A stretch of 64,000 nucleotides of DNA, taken from assembly GCA_030737835.1 (NCBI GenBank), contig CM060855.1, positions 15,877,438 through 15,941,437 of the forward strand, read 5' to 3'. Numbering within the stretch: position 1 is the stretch's first letter; the number at the start of each line of letters is the position of its first letter. The notes beneath the pieces are model-generated. The model saw only the letters and a list, made by a program, of their open reading frames with translations. It did not search any database and was not told the origin of the DNA. This document shows positions 12,137-23,911 of the stretch, piece after piece. Position numbers and translations under genes: made by a program. The stretch comes from Acorus gramineus (lineage: Eukaryota; Streptophyta; Magnoliopsida; Acorales; Acoraceae).

Positions 12137-13222
12137 CACTGGCGGAGTCATGTGGGGCCGAGTGGGGGCAGCTACCCCACTCGGTTTTGTGAAAAAATAT
12201 ATATATCATGTGTATGTATGTTTTTTAAATTAATTATCATGTATTGTAATTGAATAATGTCACATCCAGTCCATTTTTCAGCTTTAAATCTAGTTTATAA
12301 GTGTTTTGAATTTTTTAAAAATAGAATACCTCATCTAATGAGGTACATATTTTTATAAAAATTAAAGTATAGACTCCAATGAATTACATAGATGCATTTA
12401 TATAAATGTGAAAATCTCCTGTTGAAGCATATACCTTGTTAAGGTAAGTATATGCTCTGATAATTTTCTATCTACACATATGAAACTGAAATTAGGGTAG
12501 TTGGAATAAAAACTGTGTGTAACAACACTCATTGTAATTTGGTAGAATATTAATAAATTTTAATTAGTTATGATATGTGTATGTATCAGGTAGTTTGATT
12601 ATGAATTAAATTATTTATATTTATATATATAACTGTAGTACATTATTATGTCATTTTGGAAATTGTTACACTTCTTTTAAAAAATAGTAAACATTATCTA
12701 ATAAGGTATATGCTTTGATGAAAAGTATATATTGTTCCACTTCAAATTGAATGAACTCATTTTTAGTAAGTGAGAAAAAATTTAACGAGGTGTATACCTC
12801 ATTTAAAAATGTATATACTTAATTGAATAGCTAACGAGGTATAGACTACATTTGAGAATGTAAAAAAACTGTATGTATCTTTCATTTTTTGTTTTTTTAA
12901 CTTTTGATGGGCGCATGGATAAATATTTAGGTATAAAATAGTATTGTCATCTATTTGGCTAGCTTTCTCTCTTTTTTCTATGTTATTGAATTGTAAATGA
13001 AAATTAAAATATATATTATGTTTTTCTTATTTTTCTAAACAGATTAAAAAAAGACAATTAACATCATTTTTTTAAATCTTGCAAAGACATATTTTTAAAT
13101 TTCTTGTATGTCAATTTAAAAATAATACTTTAAGAAGATGTATAATTTGATTAATTAAAATTTGATTATTTAAATTATCTAATTTTGCCCCCCACTAAGT
13201 ATAATTTCTGACTCCGCCACTG
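12137..13222. mobile_element. hAT-like non-autonomous element with exact 8-bp TSD
   Basis: The terminal inverted repeats are CACTGGCGGAGTCA (left) and CAGTGGCGGAGTCA (right, reverse-complemented), 13 of 14 identical. The flanking 8-bp direct repeat cctatccc at 12129-12136 and 13223-13230 is perfect, as expected for hAT insertion. The body (1086 bp) is AT-rich without a transposase. It contains a diverged copy of the 'acatccagtccattttt' MITE near 12256-12500. The exact TSD suggests a fairly recent insertion. It interrupts a LINE relic that continues to the right. Confidence 0.8.
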
Positions 13223-13230
13223 CCTATCCC

Positions 13231-13381
13231 AGTGTTTGAGACTCCAGATGACAGATGGGACCGGGAAATCCCAAGTGCTCCATGTGAATGCTTGATTGGA
13301 AAGGTGCATATCCAGCAAACCTTCATTTGCAATACAGTCCAAGAACTCGGGACATTGCCAACGAGATCGAGCCCTTTCTAT
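13231..13381 (-). mobile_element. LINE ORF2 endonuclease fragment, left part
   Basis: On the minus strand it reads RARSRWQCPEFLDCIANEGL, then LLDMHLSNQAFTWST. This corresponds to the apurinic-like endonuclease region of plant L1 ORF2 (usual pattern ...SRWQM.EF..ALE..GL.DL...G..FTWSN). Sequence of the same relic appears to resume at 14230-14286 after the hAT-like insertion. It is a broken fragment with no complete ORF2. Confidence 0.65.
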
Positions 13382-14221
13382 TAGGCCTGTCAACGGGTCG
13401 GTTCAGATCCGGATCCGATATGACCCGGACCCAATTACACATGTAATATACCAGACCCGATTTGGACCCAACCCGAGTTGGACCCGAACAAACAAACGGG
13501 TCAGGTCCGGGTCCACCCCGCCCCGACCCGTTGAATCCGACACCCGATTGTTTTATTAAAATATGCTCATATATTATAAGACCATTAGTATTAGTTGATA
13601 CATAATTTTATTTCTTACTTAACTTATTTTTGTATCTACAGGTTCATAATCATAACAAAGTAACAAATCCATAAATCATAAGTCATAATCATAACATTTT
13701 TTTTGTTACGTTGATGTTGCAATTTGCAAGAATTTAATTATTGAATATGTAATAAACTTAGTAATATATTGTCGACGTCGTCGGTTTGTTTTGGACAATT
13801 AACTTATTAGCTTTTGAATTTGTATAACTAATTAGTTTGTTAATGATTTATGTTTATTATTTAGGTTAATATGTTAGTGTTTATTGTTTTAAATGTTGTT
13901 CATATTAATATTGTTTGAATGTTTGTATAATTAGTTATGTTTATTATTTATGTTAATATATTTTTTATGTTAATGATTATTGTTTTGGATGTTGTTTAAT
14001 AATTCATTTACTTCTTTTAAATTGTATAAAATTATATTCAAACATAGTCTCATTAATAATAATGTTTTATTACAAAAAAAAATTAACAAGCAAATACATG
14101 AGCTCTTTTTTTTTTCTTTTTTTCCAACCATCTGGGTCCGGGTTTACATTTCCCTGGACCCGTCAGGTCTTGCAACGGATCGGGTCCGGGTCCATCCTGA
14201 CCTTACCCGTTGACAGGCCTA
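13382..14221. mobile_element. hAT-like non-autonomous element with 17-bp TIRs and 8-bp TSD
   Basis: Both ends read TAGGCCTGTCAACGGGT inwards (17 of 17). The flanking 8-bp repeats are ctttctat at 13374-13381 and cttcctat at 14222-14229 (7 of 8). Sub-terminal DNA is rich in gggtccgggt/acccggaccc motifs, and the 840-bp AT-rich core has no transposase. The element splits a LINE endonuclease relic. Class is inferred from TSD length and the TAGG-type ends. Confidence 0.8.
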
Positions 14222-14229
14222 CTTCCTAT

Positions 14230-14290
14230 TCCTATGATCTGCAAACCTGTTTAGTACATGGATTGTCAGCACCTTCAGATTCAACATAAA
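14230..14290 (-). mobile_element. LINE endonuclease fragment, right part
   Basis: Minus-strand sequence (gttgaatctgaaggtgctga ... gcagatcataggaatagg) would sit directly upstream of the 13231-13381 LINE endonuclease piece if the hAT-like element and one TSD copy are set aside. Only about 60 bp, so assignment rests on position rather than on a strong motif. Confidence 0.4.
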
Positions 14291-14401
14291 AGTTTTCATC
14301 TTACTTAATATTAATATTAATATAATATATATATATATTGTCATAAAAGTTTTGTAAAGTGTATCTCATTAAATGAGGTATATTATTTTTATAAAATTAA
14401 A

Positions 14402-14497
14402 ATTAAAATGGATGTGAATTGAAAATAGAGCTAAAAAGAGACTAAATGTTTAAAATGGATGTGAATTGAAAATAGAGCTAAAAAGAGACTAAATGTA
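14402..14497. repeat. 46-bp tandem duplication
   Basis: The unit aaaatggatgtgaattgaaa ... gctaaaaagagactaaatgt is present twice, head to tail, with no more than a base or two of difference. The second copy ends in ...actaaatgtaacat, the same terminus as the MITE at 27177-27452, so this looks like a locally duplicated MITE end. Confidence 0.85.
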
Positions 14498-14499
14498 AC

Positions 14500-15867
14500 A
14501 TTTTCAGTTCAAATTCTCATGCGCAAATTGCCAACAAGAGGACCGATGTGCATTGTTACACTCAAAATCAGACGCCAAGTCACCTAACACAAAATATAAA
14601 ATCATCTAACCTAGTACGTACTTTGATTATGAAAAACATAAAAATGTCTGCATTTAATACTCTAGACTGCATTTTTGGGGCAAAAAATGTATTTTTTTAG
14701 GCTAGTATATACTTCGAATACAAAACAAAAAAAACTCAAACCGTGTGTGCAGTGTGCAAAAGTGATTGCAAGAATAACTAAGCATGTAATTTTCTCAACT
14801 ACAATTCTAAAACAAGAGTGTTACATTTCAAAGGGTTTGTCACATCACACCATGAAGTAGTATTGAACTGCTAATATGCACTTATAGAAGAAGATGAACA
14901 TAAAGTTTACTCATATATGTAAATGAAAGAACTTATATCAAATATAGCTCATCCAGGTATATTCACCACCAAATCACCTCTTGATAGGTTGACTGAAGGA
15001 ACACCCTCCCCCCTCATTGGGGGATCCTAGTTTTTGAAGAAGATTTGATCAGTTAAAAAAAACACTCACCTACAAAAAAAATAATAATACAATGCATTGT
15101 TCCTCTGAATGGAATTAGCACTCACGAATAGTCAATCGCATTCTGCATAGGACTTGCAGCTTCAGGCGAGATCCTGTAGTAGGATGCACTAGAAAATTAG
15201 CTCTGCAATGAGACTCCAAAAGCCTACTAAAAATCGTGTTTTGCATATATATATATATATATCAAATTAATACAGATGAAAATACGATATGTATGAGTAT
15301 TCAATATCCAAATTGAAAAGGCATTAGGGATTTCATTTCCATAAAGAAATCACTGAATGTTGACTGGGATGCCTTATTATCCTCTCAAGCAGCACCCCTG
15401 ACACCTGCCTAATTTAAACCTAAGTTCTTAGTCACAACATGGTAAAGGTCCATTTGGTTTGTGTCATTATTTTGGATGGATTTTTTTTGCCGTAAATACA
15501 GATTCCATGGTTTGCCAATGGATTCCTACCCATACTTATTTTCCAATGTTTGGTTTGTGCTGAAAATTGATAAAAGAATTTGGTTTAAATGCTAAAAATA
15601 CCCTTGATAGATGTCTTGTACGTATACTTAAAATTGAACTCTTTATATGCATCACAAAAAAATTATTCAATAATAAAATAAATGAAATCACATAGAACAA
15701 CCACATGTAAACAAAAATGAGAGGAATCTCCCTAAAAATATCCTAATATTATCCTTAGAAAAACAATGATGTATATCTAATTATCTTTCATTTTCACAAA
15801 AATTCTCAATAATCATGATTAAAAGAAACTTATTTTCAGAAAGGAAGGCTACAACCAACCTTTGGTC
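14500..15867. other. Intergenic, no gene recognised
   Basis: Between the nested transposon block and the 3' end of the DnaJ-type zinc-finger gene. Contains a (TA)n microsatellite near 15245-15262 and, near 15450, a ggtccatttggtttgtg motif like one end of the MITE at 39750; no partner end was found. Nothing else is recognised. Confidence 0.5.
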
Positions 15868-18814
15868 TTAACTACTCCCAAGATGACCTCGACCTCCACA
15901 TCCGGGACACATGATATTTCCTGTACCTCCGCAACCTGCATTGATAGTTAGCAATAGAGTATATCAGGGAACAATAAACAGATGTTCCTATCTGGACCAT
16001 GAAAATAAATATTTATTAGAACCCTGTACTTGGCAGAAGTGGAAAGAGAAATTATCATAGGAAACGACAGAAGGAACAATATTCCATGTTGATGAAACTA
16101 AGACAACATGATAAAGATGAAATATGGACGGCTTTTAAAAATGTACGACGAGAATAATTATTTCATACTTCTATGCCAGAGAAAATATTCTTGGTCATGG
16201 CATAATAATGAAACATTCTTTTTGTCATTTTAAGTGATTTAATAACAAATATTTAACCCAATGGTTGTCCAAAATTCCACTCCCATTCCTTTGTACCTAC
16301 AATGGCTATCATATATGACCCAAAATTAAATCATATCAAACATCACAGAAATTCAATTATAATAGTACAAGATTGAGTAGCACGAATTGGTCAATTTACT
16401 TTGCAACCAACAGTACTGTTATCTTATTTCAATTTATCAAAATAATAGAATGCAGACGAAGATCAAATTTCCAAAATATTCATGAACACTAAGCAGTAAG
16501 CAACAGATAGATTCACATAAAAGCTTGGTTCAGAACAAAATGATGAAGCAGGAGATTATGATGTTGCACTTGAAAAAAATTGACAGAGAAGTAATGATAA
16601 TGAAATAATAAGGTGTTGATGTGCCGTCATCAAAAATGGAAACAAGAGGCATCAAGAAATAAGATAAATACCTAAGCACCTAACTTTCACAATTATTCCC
16701 TGACTCTCCATTATTGAATCGATATATAAGCCGGAACCAGAGCAGGTGGCACACAAGACAGCACCTTTAGCTTGACAACCAGTGCATCGGGGATTGTTTC
16801 CTATATTTTTTTCATCCAACGACAGACCAACTGGCTTTTCAATAATCTCCTCTGGAACAGACTTATCATAGCAATATAGTGATTCAAGTTTGCTTTTGCA
16901 ACCCTGCAAGTCTCTTACAGAACTTGATCGGATCTGAAACATCAAGAATGGGCAATAGTTTGATGAAAAAATACACCCACAGATGCATCAATGTATAAAA
17001 GTTGATTTGAATAATGTACTTTATTGAAGCAGTCAACATAAAAATATGAACCAGTGCAATGAACTTTAGAAATTTTTTAATGAAGCTAGCTGGTTTATAT
17101 TTCCATTCCCTAATGTAAGAATTATGCAAATCCTCTAAAAAAATAGTTGGGGACTGTAGCTTTGGTTTTCATGTATCTTCACAAATGACTTCTTAGGGAC
17201 TCGATCTGTCACACTTCTTCTAGATATACAGTTAGATTAAACATAAATGACAATATAGAACTTAAAACAAAATAAAACAAAATGAACCTAGAAGTACATC
17301 TCACTCTCACGAAAAAAGGGGAGAAAGCTGGCAGCATTACAATTCCACTCCCACACCTAGATTATGACATGGAATCCTTGAGAAACCATTCCAAATCCTA
17401 TCTGAGTATGACGGTATAAGTTGATATTAAATGCACATTACGAATTACCTTGTCATTGTGCATGAATATCTAGAGCTGTCAATGTCATACACGTAAAGTT
17501 GAGGTTTCGGACGTGAGGGAGACTTATCTACGTGCTTTGAAATTCCCTGTTGTCAGAATCACAAATGTGTAGCAATATTGATGGTAGGCTGACCTTAGCT
17601 CAACTTAACTATAGAGAGCATTTTGGAACAGAAATCCACTTGTATACACATCGTAGAAACCACAAGAGATATATTCAAGTTTAGCATCATGAATAACGAG
17701 TAAAGAAATAGAGATTACTAGGAGGGTAGTTTTCACTTTATGTGAAAAAATCACATCATCAAATTTTCCATGTTAAAGAAAGGTAATTGATTTTTCATTG
17801 GAAGGAATTTGGAGTAGGACTGGTTTGGTTGCTTCAAGGATAAGACTTTGTTCACCTATCATCACTGATGAGAGAATCACATACTTTATGGCTTTCAATT
17901 TTGACAATGGAGTTCACAATCTGTATTTGTTGGCGTACATTAATGTTGAAGTTCAGCGGTTCACATACATTAGTAAAATTATCTACCTACTGTTATATTG
18001 GTTTAATTCGTGAACTGATTTGAAGATCAGTTATTGCGCCACATATTTTTCTTCCCAGGAATCTAAAAGGATAACAAGATGGCTCCATGGGCTTCTGATT
18101 TAGGCCCTACTTTTAAGCAATTTTCATAAACAGCTTTTTCTCTAATGCTGCTCTCGACCAGTCTTTTCATAAAAACTACTCTCAATCAGTTTTTTCATAA
18201 AAAGTTGTTTGTTGATTTTATCACATAAAAACCAAAATCCAAAACCAAAAGCTAAAATTTAATAATAATAAAAAATACTATTTGTTGCAAAAGCTTAATC
18301 AGTTTGATAATTGGGTTCCAAACGGGCTCAAAGTAGCAATACCAAAGTGTTTCAAAGAAGGGTTACTCGACGCAAGTATGCCTCCACACATGATGCAAGA
18401 TCAAATCCGTTTATAATACAACCCACAACATATAAAGGTATGAACATCATCAGTATCTATCAGAGAAGTTGGTTTGAAAACTTGCATTGATTTACATTAT
18501 TTTGCATATATCAAGATCATGATCATAATTGGTTTAATTTAAAAATACCCAATAATTGAATCGACCTAATCAGAAAAACCCACAATTCGATGCATGTACA
18601 CAACCACTAAAGATCCCAAATTTAGAACCAAAACACACTAAAATGGAGGAATAACACATACCCAGTTCGAATTGAAACGAGGTGTGGATTTGTTTCCCGA
18701 GAAACCGCGAAATCCCGTGACGGATCCCCCTCTATTGATCTGGTATGGACGGAACTGACGAGCTGGAGAAGGATTGAAAGAGGAGATCGAAGCGAAATTG
18801 ATCGAGATCTCCAT
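15868..18814 (-). CDS. Small plastid-type DnaJ cysteine-rich (CxxCxG) zinc-finger protein
   Basis: Three exons on the minus strand, 18814-18662, 16933-16672 and 15935-15868, have GT/AG borders and join into 160 residues with a TAA stop. Residues 1-51 are Ser/Arg/Asn-rich with few acids (MEISINFASISSFNPSPARQ), a plausible chloroplast transit peptide. The mature part has four CxxC units, C101/C104, C112/C115, C137/C140 and C148/C151. The second, third and fourth read CATCSGSG, CLGCGGTG and CPGCGGRG; this is the zinc-binding fold of DnaJ without a J domain. Plants have several such plastid proteins that act in photosystem assembly or as thiol-disulfide factors. The family call is firm; the exact role is not. 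The split glycine codon (G|GT) at the last junction restores LGCGG. The first intron is 1.7 kb. Its start is the first ATG giving a continuous reading into exon 2. Confidence 0.88.
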
Positions 18815-20255
18815 CTGAAGAAGTGATTTTTCTTATTGGGTTCTCTTTGATTTTCCAACTCTCTGAATGGGGGTTTTGAAATGAAACTCCAAATGAGAAG
18901 CTTTGATTGTATCGCGCGCTCGCTCGTTCACCTTCGTCGTCTCCCCAAAAAATGAGGAAATGTTTTGGTGAGGGGGCATTTCTGGAATGAAACATATTGT
19001 GGGTGAGGGGATATTGGGAATTCCTTCTATGCATTTTTGGATTTCATTTATTATTATGGTTTTTTAATTGATGAAATGTTTTTAATTGTGTGACGAATAC
19101 GTGTCATCTAATTAAGTATGTGTATGTTCAGATATGCTGAACAAATACTCAGGCTCCTTCAAGGTGATGCTCCTATGATCTCAATCACACTTTTGTCCTC
19201 CAATGGAATAGTTTGAGGGGCTATGATGTCTACAGTCACAATGTTGGTATATGATAAAAATACTCAGGAAGTGTTTCATCAATCGATTCATGAATAATCA
19301 TAAATCATACAGAATAAATAAATATAATAAAAATACAAAGAGAATAATATATTTTTGAGATGTATACCGCTGTTACTATGAAAAAATACATATAATTTTT
19401 TTTTTCTCAAGACAAATTCTAAAAATATCTATTTCATTAAGTAAAAAAAAATATAATATCTGAATTGAGGATGAGAGGAATAAAGAGAGATAAAAATAAA
19501 ATACAAACCCGACAAGCCAACAAAAAAAAAATGAGTCAAACAAAATCCGGTAGATAAGATATCTACCCGGAGCACCCGATGCGCTCACTTCACAAGCATA
19601 GAAATATAGAATCCTTGCCTAAGTGAATGCAGGTCGCCCGTCAACCCAATGCCCACCATCTCCGCATTCAGTGATCTAAAAAAAAGAAATTTTTTTTGTT
19701 GAGTACAAATAATTTATGAAATATGTGATAAATCATTTGAATTAACTAAATACATAAACGTGTAGTGTATAAAAATACATACAACCAATACGTATTGGAG
19801 GCTTCAAAAATTGGAATATGTTATCACTAATGATTTTACCTAGAAAATGCAAATAAAGTTTGAGTGGATATCGTATTATCGGGCGAGGTCGCATCAGCGA
19901 CCAATTAATGCATTGGCTTTGGTGGCCCGGGACATGTAAAAAAGTAGTCACATAAAACAGATGCAGCATATAGTACGTGTAACGTGTGTTCTAAGTACAC
20001 ATACTTAAAGAGCATTGGTGACAAGTCTCCATCAATTCTATGGTTCGATGTGAATAATGTCTATAAAAAGCCATCGTGCATATTTTGACAAAAATTAAAA
20101 TTTTTTACATAGGATTGGGACACGCTAGGGGAGATAGTCTACCTAGCTTAGTTGAAAAGTCAGCTACAAAAGATCTCTCCTGTGTCAACAAAAAAAAAAT
20201 GTATAGGATTGTAAAGGCTTCTTATCTTAACGTATTAAGTTTACACCATGTATGT
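18815..20255. other. Upstream of the DnaJ-type gene; intergenic
   Basis: 18815-19020 is the promoter/leader side of the zinc-finger gene, including a GC-rich patch (cgcgcgctcgctcgttc near 18915). At 19380-19670 the minus strand shows a retroelement-like tail (cttaatgaaatagatatttt ... then A10) below a moderately GC-rich segment, possibly another LINE 3' end, but no domain could be read. The rest is AT-rich and featureless. Confidence 0.4.
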
Positions 20256-20264
20256 TTATGAATT

Positions 20265-20799
20265 GGGAAAAATACAAATAACCCCACGTAAACTACCTAA
20301 AATTCATATAATTATCCGACTTTTCTTGAAATTCATATAATCTCCTGAAAATATTCATGTAAATTCAAATAGCCCCGAGTTAAATTTCTGTTAGCATATG
20401 AGTAATATTCTATGAATATTTCATTTGATTAATTAATTATGACTAAAAATAAAGTATATTAAAAATCTCGTACAATTTGTTAAAAATATGAAAACTCATA
20501 TGTAAATGACAATTTTACTCATCCGAATAGATTATAAAATCCTATTTGGATGGACAACAAAATCATTATTTACAGATAATTTTTTATATTTTTATCACGT
20601 TGTAGGGAGGATTTTGGTATACTATGTTTTCAGTCAGGGTTAATCAATCAGAGTAGTCCTCGTCTGTCAACAGAAATTTAACTCATGAGACTATTTGAAT
20701 TTATGTAGGTGTTTCAAAGGGGTTATATAGATTTCAGGAAAAGTCGGGGGTTAATATGAATTTAGGATAGTTTATAGGGGGGTTATATGGATTTTTCCC
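20265..20799. mobile_element. Mutator-type MITE with long TIRs and 9-bp TSD
   Basis: The left arm starts gggaaaaatacaaataaccc and the right arm, reverse-complemented, gggaaaaatccatataaccc. Similarity continues for more than 100 bp through aattcatat...ccgacttttcttgaaat. The flanks are ttatgaatt (20256-20264) and ttgtgaatt (20800-20808), 8 of 9 identical, matching the 9-bp TSD of Mutator-like elements. Length is 535 bp with no transposase. Confidence 0.8.
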
Positions 20800-20879
20800 T
20801 TGTGAATTATGAGAGGGGTCATTGTAAAAAAAACAAAAGAAAAGTTACATGTAATCTTTATCTGGAATTTCATACATTT

Positions 20880-21310
20880 CGTTAGCCGGTCTGCACTCGT
20901 ATTAATAAGGTATACACCACATATATATATTTATAAATTTTTCTATAAATAAATCCATACAGTTCATTTTTTTTTACAAAAGTATATATCTTAATGAGAT
21001 TTATTATATTTAAAATATCAAAATGAGTGTTGACTGCATTTGAGGTTATAAATGGGAGAAACGTAACATTTTCCAAAAAAAAATAAAAAGAAAAAAAAAC
21101 CTCTTTGTCCTAACCATTGTTGGACCTGTTAGAACGTTAATACACTAAGTTTATTTTGTAGAATTACAATCTCATCTGTAACCTCCATTGCACTATCACA
21201 ATATGAGATTGTGATTTTTTTTATTTTACAAATAAAAAAATATACTCACATACACACATCACAGATTGGGCTACACATGAGATTGGACATGTAATTTTAC
21301 TTTAACATAT
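20880..21310. repeat. Diverged dispersed MITE-like repeats
   Basis: Contains 'tcatctgtaacctccattgcactatcacaa' type wording and acatgagattggacatgtaa at 21278-21297. The latter phrase recurs near 28235-28262 (acacatgagattgaacatat) and, more diverged, near 29165. Ends were not defined, so class is unknown. Confidence 0.4.
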
Positions 21311-21905
21311 GAGGCCTAATGCATGGTTAGCTTCTAAAACATGCAGACCTTGGATTGATAAGATGCAATTGCTCGACTCAAATCGAAATCAAACCAAAAT
21401 CAGGTTTGGTTGGCTTTGGAACATTGTTTCGGTTTAGATAATGATTGAACATAGTTATTTAGGTTTAGCTTCATTTTGTTTTTCCAGAAAAAGAAAATCT
21501 TGTTGTCTCTCATTCTCACATATTGGCAATTTGGCATGCTATATTTGAATGTGATTGAGAAGTGTCTTTGGGATTTTACAGGAATTCATTGGCCACCATT
21601 ATTGATTGCATACCTCCATGGCCTTTACTAATGCACATTTAATATCTTCAAGACACGGGGGTATCAATTAAAATTTCATGGTTACAACATCTTTCATAAC
21701 TGAACATCTTTCATTTAAAAAAAACATTTCATGGGTATCAATTGTCTACCTTTTTTTTTTTTTTAAAAAAAAAACATCTTTCCATAATTAAACAAAACCA
21801 ATCTATTTAATATCGTATCTTCACATCCAACATAAAAAACTATATCTCCCATATGAAAGATTATATCAGTTGTAATATCATGCATGTACACTTACAGTAA
21901 TGTTG

Positions 21906-22135
21906 GCAAGACAGCTCATAATTAACACATGAAATTTCTTAATCAGGCTTCTATATGTCACATTGGCTTAAAGGTTAGCAAAACAAAACGGCTCATAACA
22001 CTGAAATTTCTTACCCGGGCTTCTATATGTCACATTGGCTTTATAGGTTAGCAAAACAAGACAGCTCATAACACTGAAATTTCTTCCTCAGGCTTCTATA
22101 TGTCACATTGGCTTTAAAAGTCAGCAAAACAAACC
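21906..22135. repeat. 73-bp tandem repeat, about 3.1 copies
   Basis: Units start at about 21906, 21978, 22051 and (partial) 22124. Each reads gcaaaacaagacagctcata, then a variable few bases, then cactgaaatttctt, then ggcttctatatgtcacattg and gctttaaaggtta. Copies differ by a few substitutions. A T15 tract follows at once (22137-22151). No coding frame is conserved across copies, and the period is not a multiple of three. Confidence 0.9.
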
Positions 22136-22413
22136 TTTTTTTTTTTTTTTTAAAGTAAAAAGCGTTATTCCACTCAATCATTTTATCATCACAATTGCAG
22201 TCTCATATAGCTTGTTAATCCTCTCACTGTAACAAAAAATATCTCATTATAAATTTTTTACATTTTTTCATAAATGATAATGTTCAATTCATTAAAGTAT
22301 ATACTTCACATTTTATAAATGTACATATATCTTATTAGATAATGTATATAATTTTAAAAAATATTTTAAAAAATGAGCATACTATGTATTGAACTGTAAA
22401 ATGGATCGAGGGT

Positions 22414-22450
22414 AACCAGTGGCGGCTCCAGAAAATTTTAAATATAGGGT
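22414..22450. mobile_element. Solo terminus of the CAGTGGCGG hAT-like family
   Basis: The phrase cagtggcggctccagaaaat matches the terminal repeat of the element at 12137-13222 (CAGTGGCGGAGTCA...). No matching opposite end was found within reach, so this is a truncated or decayed copy. Confidence 0.45.
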
Positions 22451-22945
22451 CATTTTAAAAAAATAAATTCTATAAAATTTATAAAAATCCACTCTTACCA
22501 TATATTTATCAAAAGCATAAACTTTTCTTTTAAAATTAGAACAATAATTTACAATAATAAAAAATAAGGAAAATGATATATCCAGCTCTCATTGCAACCC
22601 CAATTGCATTCCACGCCAGTTTTCTTTTTTTTTAAAAAAAAAATCATACTCTGACATTCAAGTACGTGTATACAATTATATGAAATGAAATATATTTAAG
22701 ATACATTAGTGTATTTTTTTCATATTGAAAATATATCAATTTTTTACGTCACACACTATGATAGAATTCCGTACACTAAGATAACGCAATATATATTATA
22801 TTATAATAATGTATGAGGTTACAAAACAGATTAAGTATATCAGCGCTCAATAAATAAAGCATCAAAGAAATGAAAAATATATTGTGTTAACATTTTTCAA
22901 GTTAAAAAAGTTGAGACGGAAGAGGAAGCCTGTGCAGTGAAATTG

Positions 22946-22953
22946 AAAAAAAA
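22946..22953 (-). terminator. RNA polymerase III terminator of tRNA-Gly
   Basis: A T8 run on the minus strand begins 9 bp after the last base of the tRNA, as expected for Pol III termination. Confidence 0.85.
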
Positions 22954-22961
22954 GAAACAAC

Positions 22962-23032
22962 TGCACCAGCCGGGAATCGAACCCGGGTCTGTACCGTGGC
23001 AGGGTACTATTCTACCACTAGACCACTGGTGC
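22962..23032 (-). tRNA. tRNA-Gly (anticodon GCC)
   Basis: The minus strand folds as a 71-nt cloverleaf. The acceptor stem pairs GCACCAG with CTGGTGC, with discriminator A. The D arm carries the A box TGGTCTAGTGG. The anticodon stem is GTACC/GGTAC around loop CTGCCAC, giving anticodon GCC. The T arm is CCGGG-TTCGATT-CCCGG (B box GGTTCGATTCC). There is no intron and CCA is not encoded, as in nuclear tRNA genes. It lies 880 bp downstream of the CCX stop codon on the same strand. Confidence 0.97.
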
Positions 23033-23911
23033 TTCTTGTTGTAGTGTCGGCAAGATATAGTTTTCTTTGAGGAGGTCATATTGAATGTCCAAATTCAACG
23101 TCCACAGCAAGGTATCATTTTCACTACACTTTTAACAGGACTTTCAAGTCGTAACATTATGTGATTGAAAACCACAGATACCAACAATCAGATGTATAAA
23201 ACATCCCAGAGTATAAGGTCATGCAGGAAGTAATATTGTTGTCCACATTCTTGACAATTGATTGAGCCATCGCAGACTTCAGTTTTATAAGACCCGGAAC
23301 AATTTGTGTTTCATTGTATCTGTACTACGTAGCTGGTACTTATCCTCACATGGAAGCACAGTTTGGGATTTCTTTTCAGAAGTTCAACCACCAACACAGT
23401 AACACTAATTCCAGTTTTCCATTTAGGACTCTTTTGGGGTCCCGAATAAGAGCTCGATAATCTGATAATAATAATTCCAAAACAATCCAAAATATAAAAA
23501 AAGAATGATGACACCATGCAAAACAAGAAAAATACAATTAAACAAAAACTGCTCAGCCAACTATCTCTTCCAGAATAACAATCTATTCTCCATATAAGGA
23601 TACCTAACGAAGGGCTTCAATAGTCTATGAACACCAAACCAACCAATAAGTGAACCACGTTGCCAATCAAAATAAGATCATTGAAACAAAAAAAAACAAC
23701 CACCAAACAATCACACACAATCATACTGGGTCATTCAAAGAAACCCAAACCATCCATACAATACACAATACATACAACCCCACATGTGTGTGTGTAACGT
23801 GTGTTGTTGTTATAGTTGTTGTAGTCATATATAGTGTCATACTAATAATCTCTAAAAATCATTAAAAAAAAAACATGAACTTCAAGTAAACAACCCAAAC
23901 CTCCCACTCAT
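23033..23911. other. Spacer between CCX and tRNA-Gly
   Basis: Holds the 3' UTR side of CCX. A (GT)n-like patch, catgtgtgtgtgtaacgtgt, lies near 23784. No gene is recognised. Confidence 0.5.

Noticed and set aside
18110-18335. Possible MITE with taggccctacttttaagc / ttccaaacgggctcaaa ends
   Set aside because: The two ends do not pair well as inverted repeats and no TSD was seen.
21906-22135. Possible CRISPR-like array
   Set aside because: Units are directly abutting 73-bp tandem repeats with no unique spacers, in plant DNA.
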